Shown piece by piece: positions 43,501 through 53,121 of a stretch of 64,000 nt of DNA. The DNA lies in contig NC_092568.1 in NCBI RefSeq assembly GCF_037975245.1, positions 42,211,631 to 42,275,630 of the forward strand. Direction: 5' to 3'. This stretch comes from Apostichopus japonicus (taxonomy: Eukaryota > Echinodermata > Holothuroidea > Aspidochirotida > Stichopodidae). The position numbers and the translations under genes were made by a program. Position 1 is the stretch's first letter. The number at the start of each line of letters is the position of its first letter. The notes below the pieces were generated by a model. That model was not told where the DNA came from. It did no database searches and worked only from the letters and a program-made list of their open reading frames with translations.

Positions 43501-46500
43501 GCTGCCCCTGGATAAAACATAGTTTCTATTTCCATAATGCCAGAAAAAGGACAATATTCTCAACTACTGCTGATATGTGGTAGGGGAGAATAAAGCAAAC
43601 TTATACGGTGGTTCTGAAGTGACAAGCTAGTTGTAGACATCATATTAGTATAACATGATATATCAAAGGTTTTGTATATTATGTCGAGAAAACTTTCAAA
43701 TTCTTGAGCTGTTGCATTGCACCGTACTTTACAACACCTCAAAAATATGTTTTGTCTAATTCATCCGTTAACATGCTAACATGACGAAAATTGTTCAGTT
43801 ACCGTGTTGCATGCAACTTGTCAACTAAAAATGCTCTATTTTCGACAACCATTCAACTGTACCAATATGGTATGTTTGATGAGTGTCGTGTTTCACTAAT
43901 AGCATATATCTCACCTGTTTGTTCAGAACCACCGTACCATTGGCAGGCATTAATATCTTACTTTGACATGTATCAAATTACAAGACCATTGAAGTTGTAT
44001 GCAGGAAACAGATGTTAGCTTCTGGTCCATTAAACATAACAAATTGCAAAGGACATTTTTAATCTAAAATATTTCTGATATTATCACATCTATTGAGGTT
44101 TGTACAAGATAACAAACCTTGCACATGAAAAATGATTACTTTTTACATTGACCAACTTGACATTAATGTATTCCACTAACTTGCAAGAGGTGTTGATTGC
44201 AGCATTTTGTTGAATGTCACACCAAAAGAACACATGACACAACCCAGGGGCAGATTTGGGCATTGAAGCAAGTGGCGCCTCGACCAAAACTAGCACTTTT
44301 GTGAAAAAGAAATCGGCTCCTACAGTTTTACCTCTGCTGACCTTATATACTCAATAAGGTGAAAGACATTCCAATATGAAATTTATAACAACATGTCCTT
44401 TCAGTAATGGTGTTTTACAACCCATGGGGAGGTGGGGGGACCTTTCAATCCACCATACACATTCATACACATACCACACACATGTCATATCAGCATACAA
44501 AAGATTATTTATGCTTTCAGCAAGGCATCCATTTTGATGGATTGTGGTATTGAATGTAATAACCTGTAGAGATCATCATCTTCTGTCACTCTCTTGTGAG
44601 GATTTTCAAGGAGTTGTGGGCTAATATAGGGAAGACTTCCAGATGGGGCCATGACCGACAGCTGATCTACAGTCCCTTGGCTGCTAGTACCAGAATCAAC
44701 ACCAGTCAAGCGGGCCAGTCCACAATCTGTCACCTAAGAAGAGTCACAGATTAAAGTTGCTCATAGTAACAAAAAATTAATTTCGTTAATTGAGTTGATT
44801 GATTGCATTTAAACCAGTTAATTAAATGTTTAGCATTTCATCCAAGACAAGAACATAGCAATTTTTTTAAATTTATGATTGTGATTTACAATGTCTATAC
44901 ATAATGGAAACTGTATGGGGGCCATTAAACACAGCACTGAGGGACAGGTCAAATTTTTGATAAAGGTAGTACTTGGGACTGTACTCACTCCATGAAGGAG
45001 AGTTTGACTTGTCAGTTCCTTAATTGCTTTACATAGAAAGAGGATGGTGCAGATGTGGGTGACGTGGTGCAGGCGAGAATGAGGGAGTCACATTGGTGGA
45101 GAAAACAGAATTGTGGGGAGTCAAGACAGTAGGGTAAAAGCCTAGATACATGTGAATGGTACTATGTCAATTTGACAGCAATCTATGAGTTAGTTCAGTA
45201 TTGTGTATAACATCGGTACTCACTTTAGCTTGTAGAGAGTGGGAGATTAAGATGTTTGAGGGCTTAATGTCACAATGGCTGATTTCACAGGAATGTAAAT
45301 AGCTGAAGCCTCTACAAACATCCAAGTATATTGATGTAATACTAGGCCAAATTGATGACCACTTTGCTTGGCTGATTTTGATGTTATTTCTAAGCATTTT
45401 CAAATCACAAGGCAACAGTTCCATGGCAATATGTGAACACATATTGCTTGAGTCAGCTCGAATGACAGCCTTGATATTCACAATGTAATCACTGGTGATG
45501 GCTTTCAACAAAACTGCTACTTCTGATAGGTCAACTGGTCTGCAAAAAGATTAAAGAAATTTTATAAGTAAATGTAAGTAAATATCAAGATTAAATGTGA
45601 AAACAAGTTTTAATTGACCAGAAATACATCCATTAAATACTAGACAGTTTCATTATACCAAACACAATGTGCAACCCCAGCAATTTCACCCCACTGAACA
45701 CAATGTGCAACCCCAGCAATCTCACCCCACTGAACACAATGTGCAACCCCAGCAATCTCACCCCACTGAACACAATGTGCAACCCCAGCAATCTCACCCC
45801 ACTGAACACAATGTGCAACCCCACCAAATCTCACCCCACTGAACACAATGTGCAACCCCAGCAATCTCACCCCACTGAACACAATGTGCAACCCCAGCAA
45901 TCTCACCCCACTGAACACAATGTGCAACCCCAGCAATCTCACCCCACTGAACACAATGTGCAACCCCAGCAATCTCACCCCACTGAACACAATGTGCAAC
46001 CCCAGCAATCTCACCCCACTGAACACAATGTGCAACCCCAGCAATCTCACCCCACTGAACACAATGTGCAACCCCAGCAATCTCACCCCACTGAACACAA
46101 TGTGCAACCCCAGCAATCTCACCCCACTGAACACAATGTGCAACCCCAGCAATCTCACCCCACTGAACACAATGTGCAACCCCAGCAATCTCACCCCACT
46201 GAACACAATGTGCAACCCCACCAAATCTCACCCCACTGAACACAATGTGCAACCCCAGCAATCTCACCCCACTGAACACAATGTGCAACCCCAGCAATCT
46301 CACCCCACTGAACACAATGTGCAACCCCAGCAATCTCACCCCACTGAACACAATGTGCAACCCCAGCAATCTCACCCCACTGAACAAAATGTGCAACCCC
46401 ACCAAATCTCATCCCACCAAACACACTGTGCTAGGGACTTGCACATTCAAAGCCTCCAGAATAAAAGGTCAGAAGTCGATTGAAGCAAAAAGTAACCATT

Positions 46501-46849
46501 TCGTACTGATATGGAAACAATGATTATCACCAGTTGAGTATTCTTAAAATATATAGTTACAATGAAAAATGAGGTTAAAATTCAAATTTGAGTTATACTT
46601 TGAGTATAACATGTACAGACTTACAGTAGTATAACAAGCAGAATATAAATTGATGCATATGAAAATCAGCACACACCTTTTTAATGTTTTCAAAGCAACT
46701 GGTATGTGTTGCTCCTTAAATTTGGCTTTGTATACTGTTGAAAAACCACCTTCTCCTAGTTTCTCCCATTCACTCTCGTCACTGAAGCTTTCAAGACTCT
46801 TCTCCAAGTTGGTGGCAATTAGTGCCGGGTGTAAGCTGGATAAGTCCAT
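36867..46849 (-). CDS. RIP-like Ser/Thr kinase with two C-terminal death domains (541 aa, 7 coding exons)
   Basis: Probable receptor-interacting (RIPK1-like) signalling kinase of the cytosol; death domains recruit adaptors. Exons: 46849-46677, 45539-45224, 44733-44564, 43329-43280, 40398-40222, 38663-38581, 37523-36867; 1626 nt, all GT-AG and in frame. Kinase about residues 25-295: Gly loop LGEGGFSTVYKA (31-42), VALK lysine (54), HCDIKPSN catalytic loop (146-153, HRD changed to HCD), DCG in place of DFG (166-168), GSLPYISPQ in place of the APE motif (195-203), DDDLYSFG (216-223), and CWNHELSSRNSF at the C-lobe end. Death domain 1 about 344-428 (NDWHKLADELGF); death domain 2 about 456-538 (NDWKALAGKLDF). 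Lys, both catalytic Asp and Asn are kept, so activity is plausible. Kinase-first, death-domain-last order fits RIPK1 rather than IRAK; tandem death domains are unlike vertebrate RIPK1. No RHIM motif seen. Confidence 0.9.
38581..38663 (-). CDS. RIP-like kinase exon 6 (kinase-death domain linker)
   Basis: 83 bp encoding (H)WVGTLEDQYNTYTEEEIHT followed by AKKALETA; acidic helical linker. Acceptor CAAATATAG, donor ACTGCA|GTAAGT. Found by phase matching. Confidence 0.8.
38910..39762. repeat. Minisatellite, ~87-bp unit, ~10 copies
   Basis: The unit contains ACTAGTGATCCAAAGACCCA, ACAGATGAATTAAGTTAGAG, ATATCTTATCCTAATCATAC and ATTCTGACAGTCGAC. Copies are over 95% alike by eye, with small indels (for example CTATTAAACACA in the last two). 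In the intron between kinase exons 5 and 6. Confidence 0.93.
40222..40398 (-). CDS. RIP-like kinase exon 5 (C-lobe end, residues 237-295)
   Basis: 177 bp encoding (M)EGNEIMTDARINDFKFWVL followed by KNKDRPEVDLLPKFCTPEKL and EKMITSCWNHELSSRNSFE. CW.....RNSF matches the subdomain XI Arg region of RIP/TKL kinases. Acceptor TTTTATTGTAG, donor GAAC|GTAAGT. Confidence 0.9.
40675..41038 (-). mobile_element. TA-type MITE, copy 1
   Basis: Ends AAGGGTGTGAAGACTCG and CGAGTCTTCAATGCCTT are inverted and flanked by TA. The ~364-bp body is homologous, in opposite orientation, to 47418-47830. It lies in the intron between kinase exons 4 and 5. Its ORF (40828-41076) is not a gene. Tc1/mariner-like by ends and TA target only. 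Confidence 0.82.
41520..43216. repeat. Large minisatellite of 18- and 14-bp units, ~1.7 kb
   Basis: Alternation of TAGAGTACATCCATTGTG (18 bp) and TAGAGTACATTGTG (14 bp). A marker block, GAGTAATAAAGTACATCCAC, recurs at about 41750, 41950, 42313 and 42807, revealing higher-order duplication of segments of roughly 200-500 bp. It produces long open minus-strand frames (up to 559 codons of YTMDVLYTMYSTQ-like repeats) that are not genes. In the intron after kinase exon 4. Confidence 0.95.
43280..43329 (-). CDS. RIP-like kinase exon 4 micro-exon (residues 220-236)
   Basis: 50 bp encoding (S)FGLLVYKGITNENLFE, which completes DDDLY-SFG, the conserved D.YSFG of helix F in tyrosine-kinase-like kinases. 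Acceptor TTTTTGCAACAG, donor GAAA|GTAAGT. Too short for ORF finding; the phase is unique. Confidence 0.88.
44564..44733 (-). CDS. RIP-like kinase exon 3, activation segment (residues 164-219)
   Basis: 170 bp: VTDCGLARLTGVDSGTSSQG, TVDQLSVMAPSGSLPYISPQ, LLENPHKRVTEDDDLY. Holds the DCG metal-binding Asp, a Ser/Thr-rich activation loop and the P+1 loop with SPQ. Acceptor TCTTCTTAG, donor CTACAG|GTTATT. Confidence 0.92.
45224..45539 (-). CDS. RIP-like kinase exon 2, helix C to catalytic loop (residues 58-163)
   Basis: 316 bp starting (R)PVDLSEVAVLLKAITSDYI and ending YLHSCEISHCDIKPSNILIS followed by HSLQAK. A Glu in the helix C region (SEVAVL) and the HCDIKPSN loop are clear. Acceptor CTTTTTGCAG, donor GCTAAA|GTGAGT. 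Confidence 0.93.
45662..46425. repeat. Minisatellite, 36-bp unit, ~21 copies, open in several frames
   Basis: The unit is AACACAATGTGCAACCCCAG + CAATCTCACCCCACTG, 12 codons long, with no stop in several frames on both strands. A 37-bp variant (CCACCAAATCTC) near 45818, 46216 and 46397 shifts frame. The spacing, 11 and 5 units, indicates segmental copying. In kinase intron 1. Confidence 0.96.
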
Positions 46850-46918
46850 TGCTGTTATTGCAGCAGCATCTCCTCGGAATCACAGGCCGTCTAACTCATC
46901 CAGTTCGTTGTTGTCATC
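46677..46918 (-). CDS. RIP-like kinase exon 1: 5' UTR part and residues 1-57
   Basis: Coding part 46849-46677: MDLSSLHPALIATNLEKSLE, SFSDESEWEKLGEGGFSTVY, KAKFKEQHIPVALKTLK. An in-frame TGA lies just upstream of the ATG, so MDLSS is the first usable start. The exon probably begins at 46918 after a polypyrimidine tract and TCTAG, meaning at least one upstream non-coding exon. An 8-codon uORF (MTTTNWMS) sits in this leader. Donor AAAAAG|GTGTGT. Confidence 0.9.
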
Positions 46919-47417
46919 CTAGACTGATCCAAAAAAAAAAGAACTGAGTTCAAAGAAATGCTTCAAATCTTTACAATAATTGGTGAAATGTTGTGTGCAT
47001 GAAACTTACAGTATACAATACAGAAACACATGCATCTTGGCGAAACACTAAATGAACAGTTTATTAAGCCAGTTTGAAGACTATTTTATTAAAGCGAATC
47101 TAGCACTCTCACAAACCACACCCAGGGGTTCTATAGCTCAGGACTTTATGTCACCTTCTCCACCTTTTATGTTATCATAATGAAACAATTCATGGGCATA
47201 TGAAGAATATTCTGAAAATGAGCATATCATTTTTTTTTGCATCAATTTTTAAATTTCAAAAAGTGGAAAAGTTACCAGTTTTGGTAGACAGGGCAATTAC
47301 AATTTGGTTGTCCAAAAAAATGTAGTAAAATAACTAAGCATGGAAAATGTGTACACTGTAATCTGAGTGATATCTGGTTTGGTGAACAGAACACCAGTTT
47401 TAGGGAAGATAACACTC

Positions 47418-47830
47418 TAAAGGCATTGAAGACTCGTCCCAAACCGCGTGCCGTGCTCTGAAAAAGTTAACTTTCCGTTGCTTGCAAGTGAAGTTTTCTG
47501 CTTGTTGCTACAAAATGCAGACAGTAATGAAACGTGATACCTTGTTATCTTTAGCTGGACCTGAGATGTCCATTGCTGTATCGTTTGTACACAGTGCTGT
47601 GGGTATTGACCGCAGCTAAATTTACTGACTGTACACTAGTGTCTAATTACCGAAGGTAGCAAGCTGTGTGCGTATTTTCTGGGATGGATGGTGGTGTCTA
47701 CACTGTAGCACTTCTGTTACACCTCATTTGAACCAGGGAGCTGCTACTCTAACAGTAGCAGCTCCCTGTTTGAACTAGGTCGGCTTACTAGCATTAGATG
47801 ATTCTTTTGCCCGAGTCTTCACACCCTTTA
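47418..47830 (+). mobile_element. TA-type MITE, copy 2, interrupted by a 35-bp palindrome
   Basis: Ends TAAAGGCATTGAAGACTCG and CGAGTCTTCACACCCTTTA. Body homologous to 40675-41038 inverted (for example CTTGTTATCTTTAGCTGGAC and TGACTGTACACTAGTGTCTA). Carries an extra 42 bp (palindrome plus duplicated TTTGAAC) absent from copy 1. An internal fragment recurs at 47972-48006. Confidence 0.85.
47734..47768. mobile_element. 35-bp perfect palindromic insertion with 7-bp TSD (instance 1)
   Basis: Arms CAGGGAGCTGCTACT and its exact complement with a 5-base loop (CTAAC). TTTGAAC at 47727-47733 and again at 47769-47775. The inverted MITE copy near 40725-40740 has a single TTCGAAAC at this point, i.e. 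an empty site. Confidence 0.75.
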
Positions 47831-49293
47831 ACTATTTGGGGGTATTCAGTTACAATACAGTCTGAACTTAATATAACTAGTCCTCCCATCGGATGACCTC
47901 CAAAGCTGATTTTGGTCCTCTGAAAATAAATGTGGTCCTCTGGGACAACCATTCATAAACTTGCTCTGGTACGTGATACCTTGTTATCTTTAGCTGGACC
48001 TGAGTTGTCTTTCATATGTGAGCCTTACATTGTTTATTTGATGGATAAGCGAGTTGACTTCCCCAACTTCAAAAATTCAAATCACCAATGAGTGCTACAT
48101 AATAAATGTTTAAACTTACTGTAGCAAAAGAATTTATCCTCATACAAAATACTTATCCATGCTACTTCACATGACTGTAAAACTAACACATGTGACTATA
48201 TCCTTTGCCTTTTCATAAGGATTCTTTGTTAGATATAGTCACTTAGGACATCTCACATTTTTATGTTATTATATAGTGTTAAGCAATACAGTTATCCATA
48301 ACATCTTTAGGCTCAAGTTTTGTCAGTAATAAAGATTAACATCATTTTTCTGCCCTCCCCACACCCCCTCCCCCTTCTTCTTCTTGGGAAGTCTTCATAA
48401 GTTCATGGAACATGCCTTTATTATCAAGCAAATGGTTATCATTTTTTCTATATCTGCTATTTCCCTGGGTCCCTAATTAACCCTATGTACAGGGCCTATA
48501 GATTCCCCCCCCCCCCCACACACTCCAAGGTTTACCAGAGGCCAGATTTCCCTGGACATTTCCCCTCTTCAATGGCTTACGTTGGCATCCATGCAGATTT
48601 ATAATACTGCTTATAATATCCAGACTTAAAATATCATTAACCAAGTCTGCCATATGTGTCCAAGTTTGACGTAGAAAGTTGCTAGGAATATTTCAGAAAT
48701 CAAATGGGCCATACTAATGCGACCGATTTTTAACGCACCGTATGGCTGTAATGCTGGCAGCTCATTTTAGTATGATTGAAAGTGTTGGCATGCCAGTTTG
48801 TGCACACGTACCTGTGACAGCATGATTAGTGTGAATTAAGGCACTGTACTAAAAACAGGCATTCACTAAATTGTGTTTCTTGTGGAACTAAATTAATTAT
48901 GATTAGTTGCTAGGCTAGGATATTTTTCTGATAAAAAGGTGATTAAATTTTTGAATTGGATCATGAAATTTTGTTTTACTTAAGGCTACAATTATGGCAC
49001 CATTCTGCATATAGACACACTTTCAAAATCAGTTTTGGCTTCAAAGGGGAGGGGCCACCCCTCTCTACAAACATAGAGCAGTGTCCTCCTTTATAACAAA
49101 TAAAATATGGCAATCCTACTCGTCCCATTCATGTCTGACTATACCTTTATAACTGTGGATGGTATATGTCCAGTGGTAAGAAATCAATAAAACTGTCACT
49201 TGCAGATGTTAAATATAGTCTAACTTACGGGAAGTTAGGCCTAGAGACTAGGTGTACTAGTATATTACCACTATAACTACAGTTTTGTTTAAC

Positions 49294-49319
49294 CATGGAG
49301 GTGAAAACAGACCTCCATG
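49294..49319. mobile_element. 26-bp palindromic insertion candidate (instance 2)
   Basis: Arms CATGGAGGT and complement around GAAAACAG. Flanks GTTTAAC (49287-49293) and GTTAAAC (49320-49326) agree at 6 of 7 bases and extend the stem to 16 bp. Weaker than instances 1 and 3, because the flanks may simply be part of the stem. Confidence 0.5.
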
Positions 49320-52300
49320 GTTAAACTAAGGCTAGTTAATGAATCAATGTCATGAGACATGACAAGACTACTTTAACAAACGGACATAAAACAGTCTGTG
49401 TTTACCTCGACGAACAGACCAATCAGAAATCTCTTGTGAATCCTGGTATAACATTTGGGGAAATGTAGTTTGGGTCGCCTGTGATTGTGAGTAAACCCTG
49501 ATATGTTCGAGTACCTTACTCATATGGGTACATTAAAGGCGTACATTTACGCCTAGGCCTAATCATATTTAACCTATACTATTACTACTCTATAGGCGGA
49601 TAGACGCCCCAAAAAAAGTTAGGCCTAACGTTATGCCGTACCCAACTTAGGATATAATCAAGGCCCAGTCTACTTCTTACTTCCGATATGCCGTTTGTCA
49701 CTGAGGATTTTACAAACGCCTAACTGTTAGGCCTAGACTTTTTTAAGAAACCCTTCATTAACTAACTGAAAAACACTTCTTTCTGCTTCTTTGTGTTGAT
49801 CCGAGCCTCTTTTTAAATACTTTAATTGAAGAATTGCTTTGACATATCACTGTTGCATGTGTGCTTGAGAAAAGACCATGGGAATTCCCTTCCGTACCTG
49901 ACGTGGACTGACCGTGCGCAATTATACGTTCCTCGAAATTAGACCGAGGTTTACGGCCACAGTATTGTACAGATTTCTGTGAGGTTACGCAATAGATACC
50001 TAGTTCAATTATTACACTGTCTATGGGTTAACACACTGTTGCCTGTAGACTTACGATTGATTGTGGTGGAACATGTAATTTTACCTGATTCCTGAGTACT
50101 ACTACTAGTTTCATCAATGTAGACATATGGAACGCTTGTATGATGTTTGATTTTGTCTACATTATTTCACAGCGAGGGGACACTCTCATTTCCAAGTCTT
50201 GTATCCTTCTACAATTTTTACAACGGTTTTTGTTCATATGATATAGCCAAGATAAGGCCTACACCTTGGCCTTTGCTAGGCTAATTCGGCTTATGAAGAA
50301 AACGCAATCACAGTATCATGTTGAGTAGCGTTGTAGTTGAGAAATTTTCCATGTGTTCTTTGGTCTTGATTGATGTTCGTTGCTGAAAATCTCACAGCCT
50401 CTTAATTCGTTTTTAAACAATAATATAATTCCTCCACCCCCCAGTAGCCTACATCTACACTTTCTGTAGGGGCCAGAATTATTATCCTGCCTTTCCCTGC
50501 TGTCAGAAGTTTCTGGCAAACTAGAAACACTGTATTTACACTGCAAATACTGTCATTGAAGTCTTGTGGTATAGTAAGTAAGAACTGTATCACTAGCCCT
50601 ACTTGTGTCACAGTGTTAGTGAAATTACTTCCCAATTGGGTTACTGCTATTTTATGAGATGAGACTCAGTAACCAGTAATTCTGAGTTGGAGGGGCACCA
50701 ACAATTCAAGGAGGTGCACAATAGGGCTATGCCAACTTTGTGAAGTAATATTGTAAAAATGATGTTAGCATAATAGGGGACGGAGTGCACACTGTCAGCT
50801 GCATGCATGGGGAAGTGGCTCCTGAACTTTCATTGTATTGGAAGGTTAACAGTAGTCGATTCAAGTGTGGAGTGTGAAAAACTGTGTTACCATCTCCCAG
50901 GGGAGCAGTATAATCATGGGAATATCTCAATGGTAACTTAATAGTGCCACAGTACCCCACATTGCATTTGGGAGTCACATGTATACAACACCAGTGCAAG
51001 CCTATCAATTGAGCAGAACCGATGAGGAAGATTTCTACACTTTTGCGTGGGTAAAATATGCGTAATGGGAAGTCGATTGGGACAAACATGTGAAAAATGC
51101 AAGTTAAAATAGCAGCGACATGCATGAAGAAGGAAATGCAAGTAAATCCTATAATTGGAACCAGTTGTTCCTCATCTTCAGTTAAAAATCAAGAAGTGAC
51201 GAGTCTGAAAGCTCCATTTTTTTAAGCTTTGAATTTTTTGTTTATTATGTAACTAAGCAGATTTCTGTACAACCTCTTTGATTGTTTATTTACCCTATTT
51301 TTACTGTGGTTAATCACATTCTTGACTAATGAAGCATACACCAAGAAGTGCAACAGAGACAGGTGGGGGCGTGGAAAGAATGAAATTACTGTTAGGAACA
51401 CATCGTCACACATACACCTACAAGTCTGAACCATCATGGAAGTTATCACAAGACTAATTGCTCATACGTAGTATGACTCATCACCCTGTCTGCCTCTTTT
51501 AAAGAACCATAACATAGAGTAGTGTACATCCGCCTGAAAAGATAATCTTCAGAAAATAGTTCTTATTGGACCTACTGAGGTAACTGTTTTGGCATGTCTC
51601 CAGTCATCATCAATCTTTGTGATACTTAAATATTAACTGGATGAAAAAATTTAGGACTAGGTAAAACTCGGGAGGCTTTGTTTGGATCCCTGGGTGAAAC
51701 AGGAAGATTCAACAACAAGAGCGTCAGAAAGGCTGGATGCTAACAAATCTTCTAACCCAAACTCTAAGCAGTCAGTGTGCAGGGTAAATCTACATGTGAA
51801 GTGTTAGCCCAACAAACAGCTATCATGTCATCGTCGGATGTCAGTTGAAAACTTCTTTCTATGCTCCAGCGGCTTTGGAAAGTGATGAATTTAGTTTGAA
51901 AGTGAATGGAGTAGTTAATAGGGGTATCAAGCCTATAGCAATTGCACAGAGATAACCGGCAGTCACAAAATAACAAAGAATGCCAGGAACAAAAGTAATG
52001 ACAAAGAGACAGATTTGTAAATGTAATGTTTGCTCTTTATAAGCATCATACACACAAATAAAACATATAAGATATGTTTTCATGTGAAAAGTATACTGTA
52101 TATATTGAAAAAATTGTAAGGTTTCTCAGCTGCATTGCCAGTGAACAAAAACAGCGAAACTATCACACATTCGGCAACCTCCTCCCAAGCAAAGAAATAA
52201 CGTTACTTTCATTTCTAAATTAATTGATGATTAACTTGAATCCTGGTCTGATCATCTCTTGCAAGCACACCTCATTCCAGTGTCCATTAAATTATAAAAC

Positions 52301-52975
52301 TCTGCAATCAGCAATTGGAATTGATGTCGAGAAAAGTTGACAAAGGCTTCAGGTCTCGTGACTGCCTCTTACATATTTGTACAGTAACTAGTGTACAGTA
52401 GCTGGATAGGTAACGCAAGACCGAAATAACTGAAAGTATTCAAACAAATTAACTTAATAACTAAAATGTTAGTTAATCAGGAAGAATAGTATCATTATTA
52501 TGAAGCAAAATAAATTATACCTTTAACATTTCCTGGAATTTTGATCAAAACTTCTTCCAGAGGAAACAGCATACAGATCAACTATAAGTCATATTTTTGA
52601 GATACAAACTGCAAAAGCTGCTGACTGGTGAGCAAAAATATAAAACAATTCACAAAAACATTCAATGTTCTTGTGGCTATTAATTTCTCCCTTTCATGCA
52701 TGGTTAAACAAGTTAACCACATAAGCTTTACGTGAAACAAGGTGTCTTTGTAGTGTGTGTTGAAACAAACCACTTAGTTATACTGGTGCGTTAAAGGAAC
52801 ATTAAACCTGTGATATCTCTCAAATGCAGTCAGATTTTTCATAGTTGTTTGTGGAAGTTTTTCATGACAGTCTTCTCTATGACATCATTGAGTAATGATT
52901 GCTGGGTTTGTGTCTCCTTTATGGTCAGAAATAGAAAGTAACACTTATAAAATAGGTTTATTTGGCCTTGTTTAG

Positions 52976-53121
52976 GTAAGAGTAACAGCCAAAACCTTTG
53001 TTGTAATGAGCTTAACAATCAAACTACAGATACAGATGCAACAGATGATAACAATGATGCTTGCAACAAGTTCACTGATTGGCTTAAAGAGGCTAGAAAT
53101 TCACCACTACTTCCAATCAAG
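52976..53121 (+). CDS. AP4M1: AP4M1 exon 2
   Basis: 146 bp. (G)KSNSQNLCCNELNNQTTDT, DATDDNNDACNKFTDWLKEA, RNSPLLPIK. Acceptor CCTTGTTTAG then GTAAGAGTAAC. The leading GT completes a Gly codon if exon 1 ends in G (DFRG in relatives), so the exact 5' edge is inferred. Donor AAG|GTAGGT. Confidence 0.8.

Larger units (their letters stand above)
46922..52975. other. Divergent spacer between kinase and AP4M1
   Basis: Must hold the kinase 5' UTR exon(s) and promoter and AP4M1 exon 1, none of which I could identify with confidence. Contains the TA MITE copy 2 and two of the short palindromic insertions. No other gene was recognised. Confidence 0.45.

Noticed and set aside
45633-46523. Overlapping ORFs on both strands (LLGLHIVFSGVR and NPSNLTPLNTMC repeats)
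   Set aside because: A 36-bp repeat without stops in several frames; no single frame is favoured and 37-bp variants shift it.
50000-52975. AP4M1 exon 1 (MISQFFIL-type start)
   Set aside because: Searched by eye on the plus strand for a matching start ending in a donor with the right phase; none was convincing.
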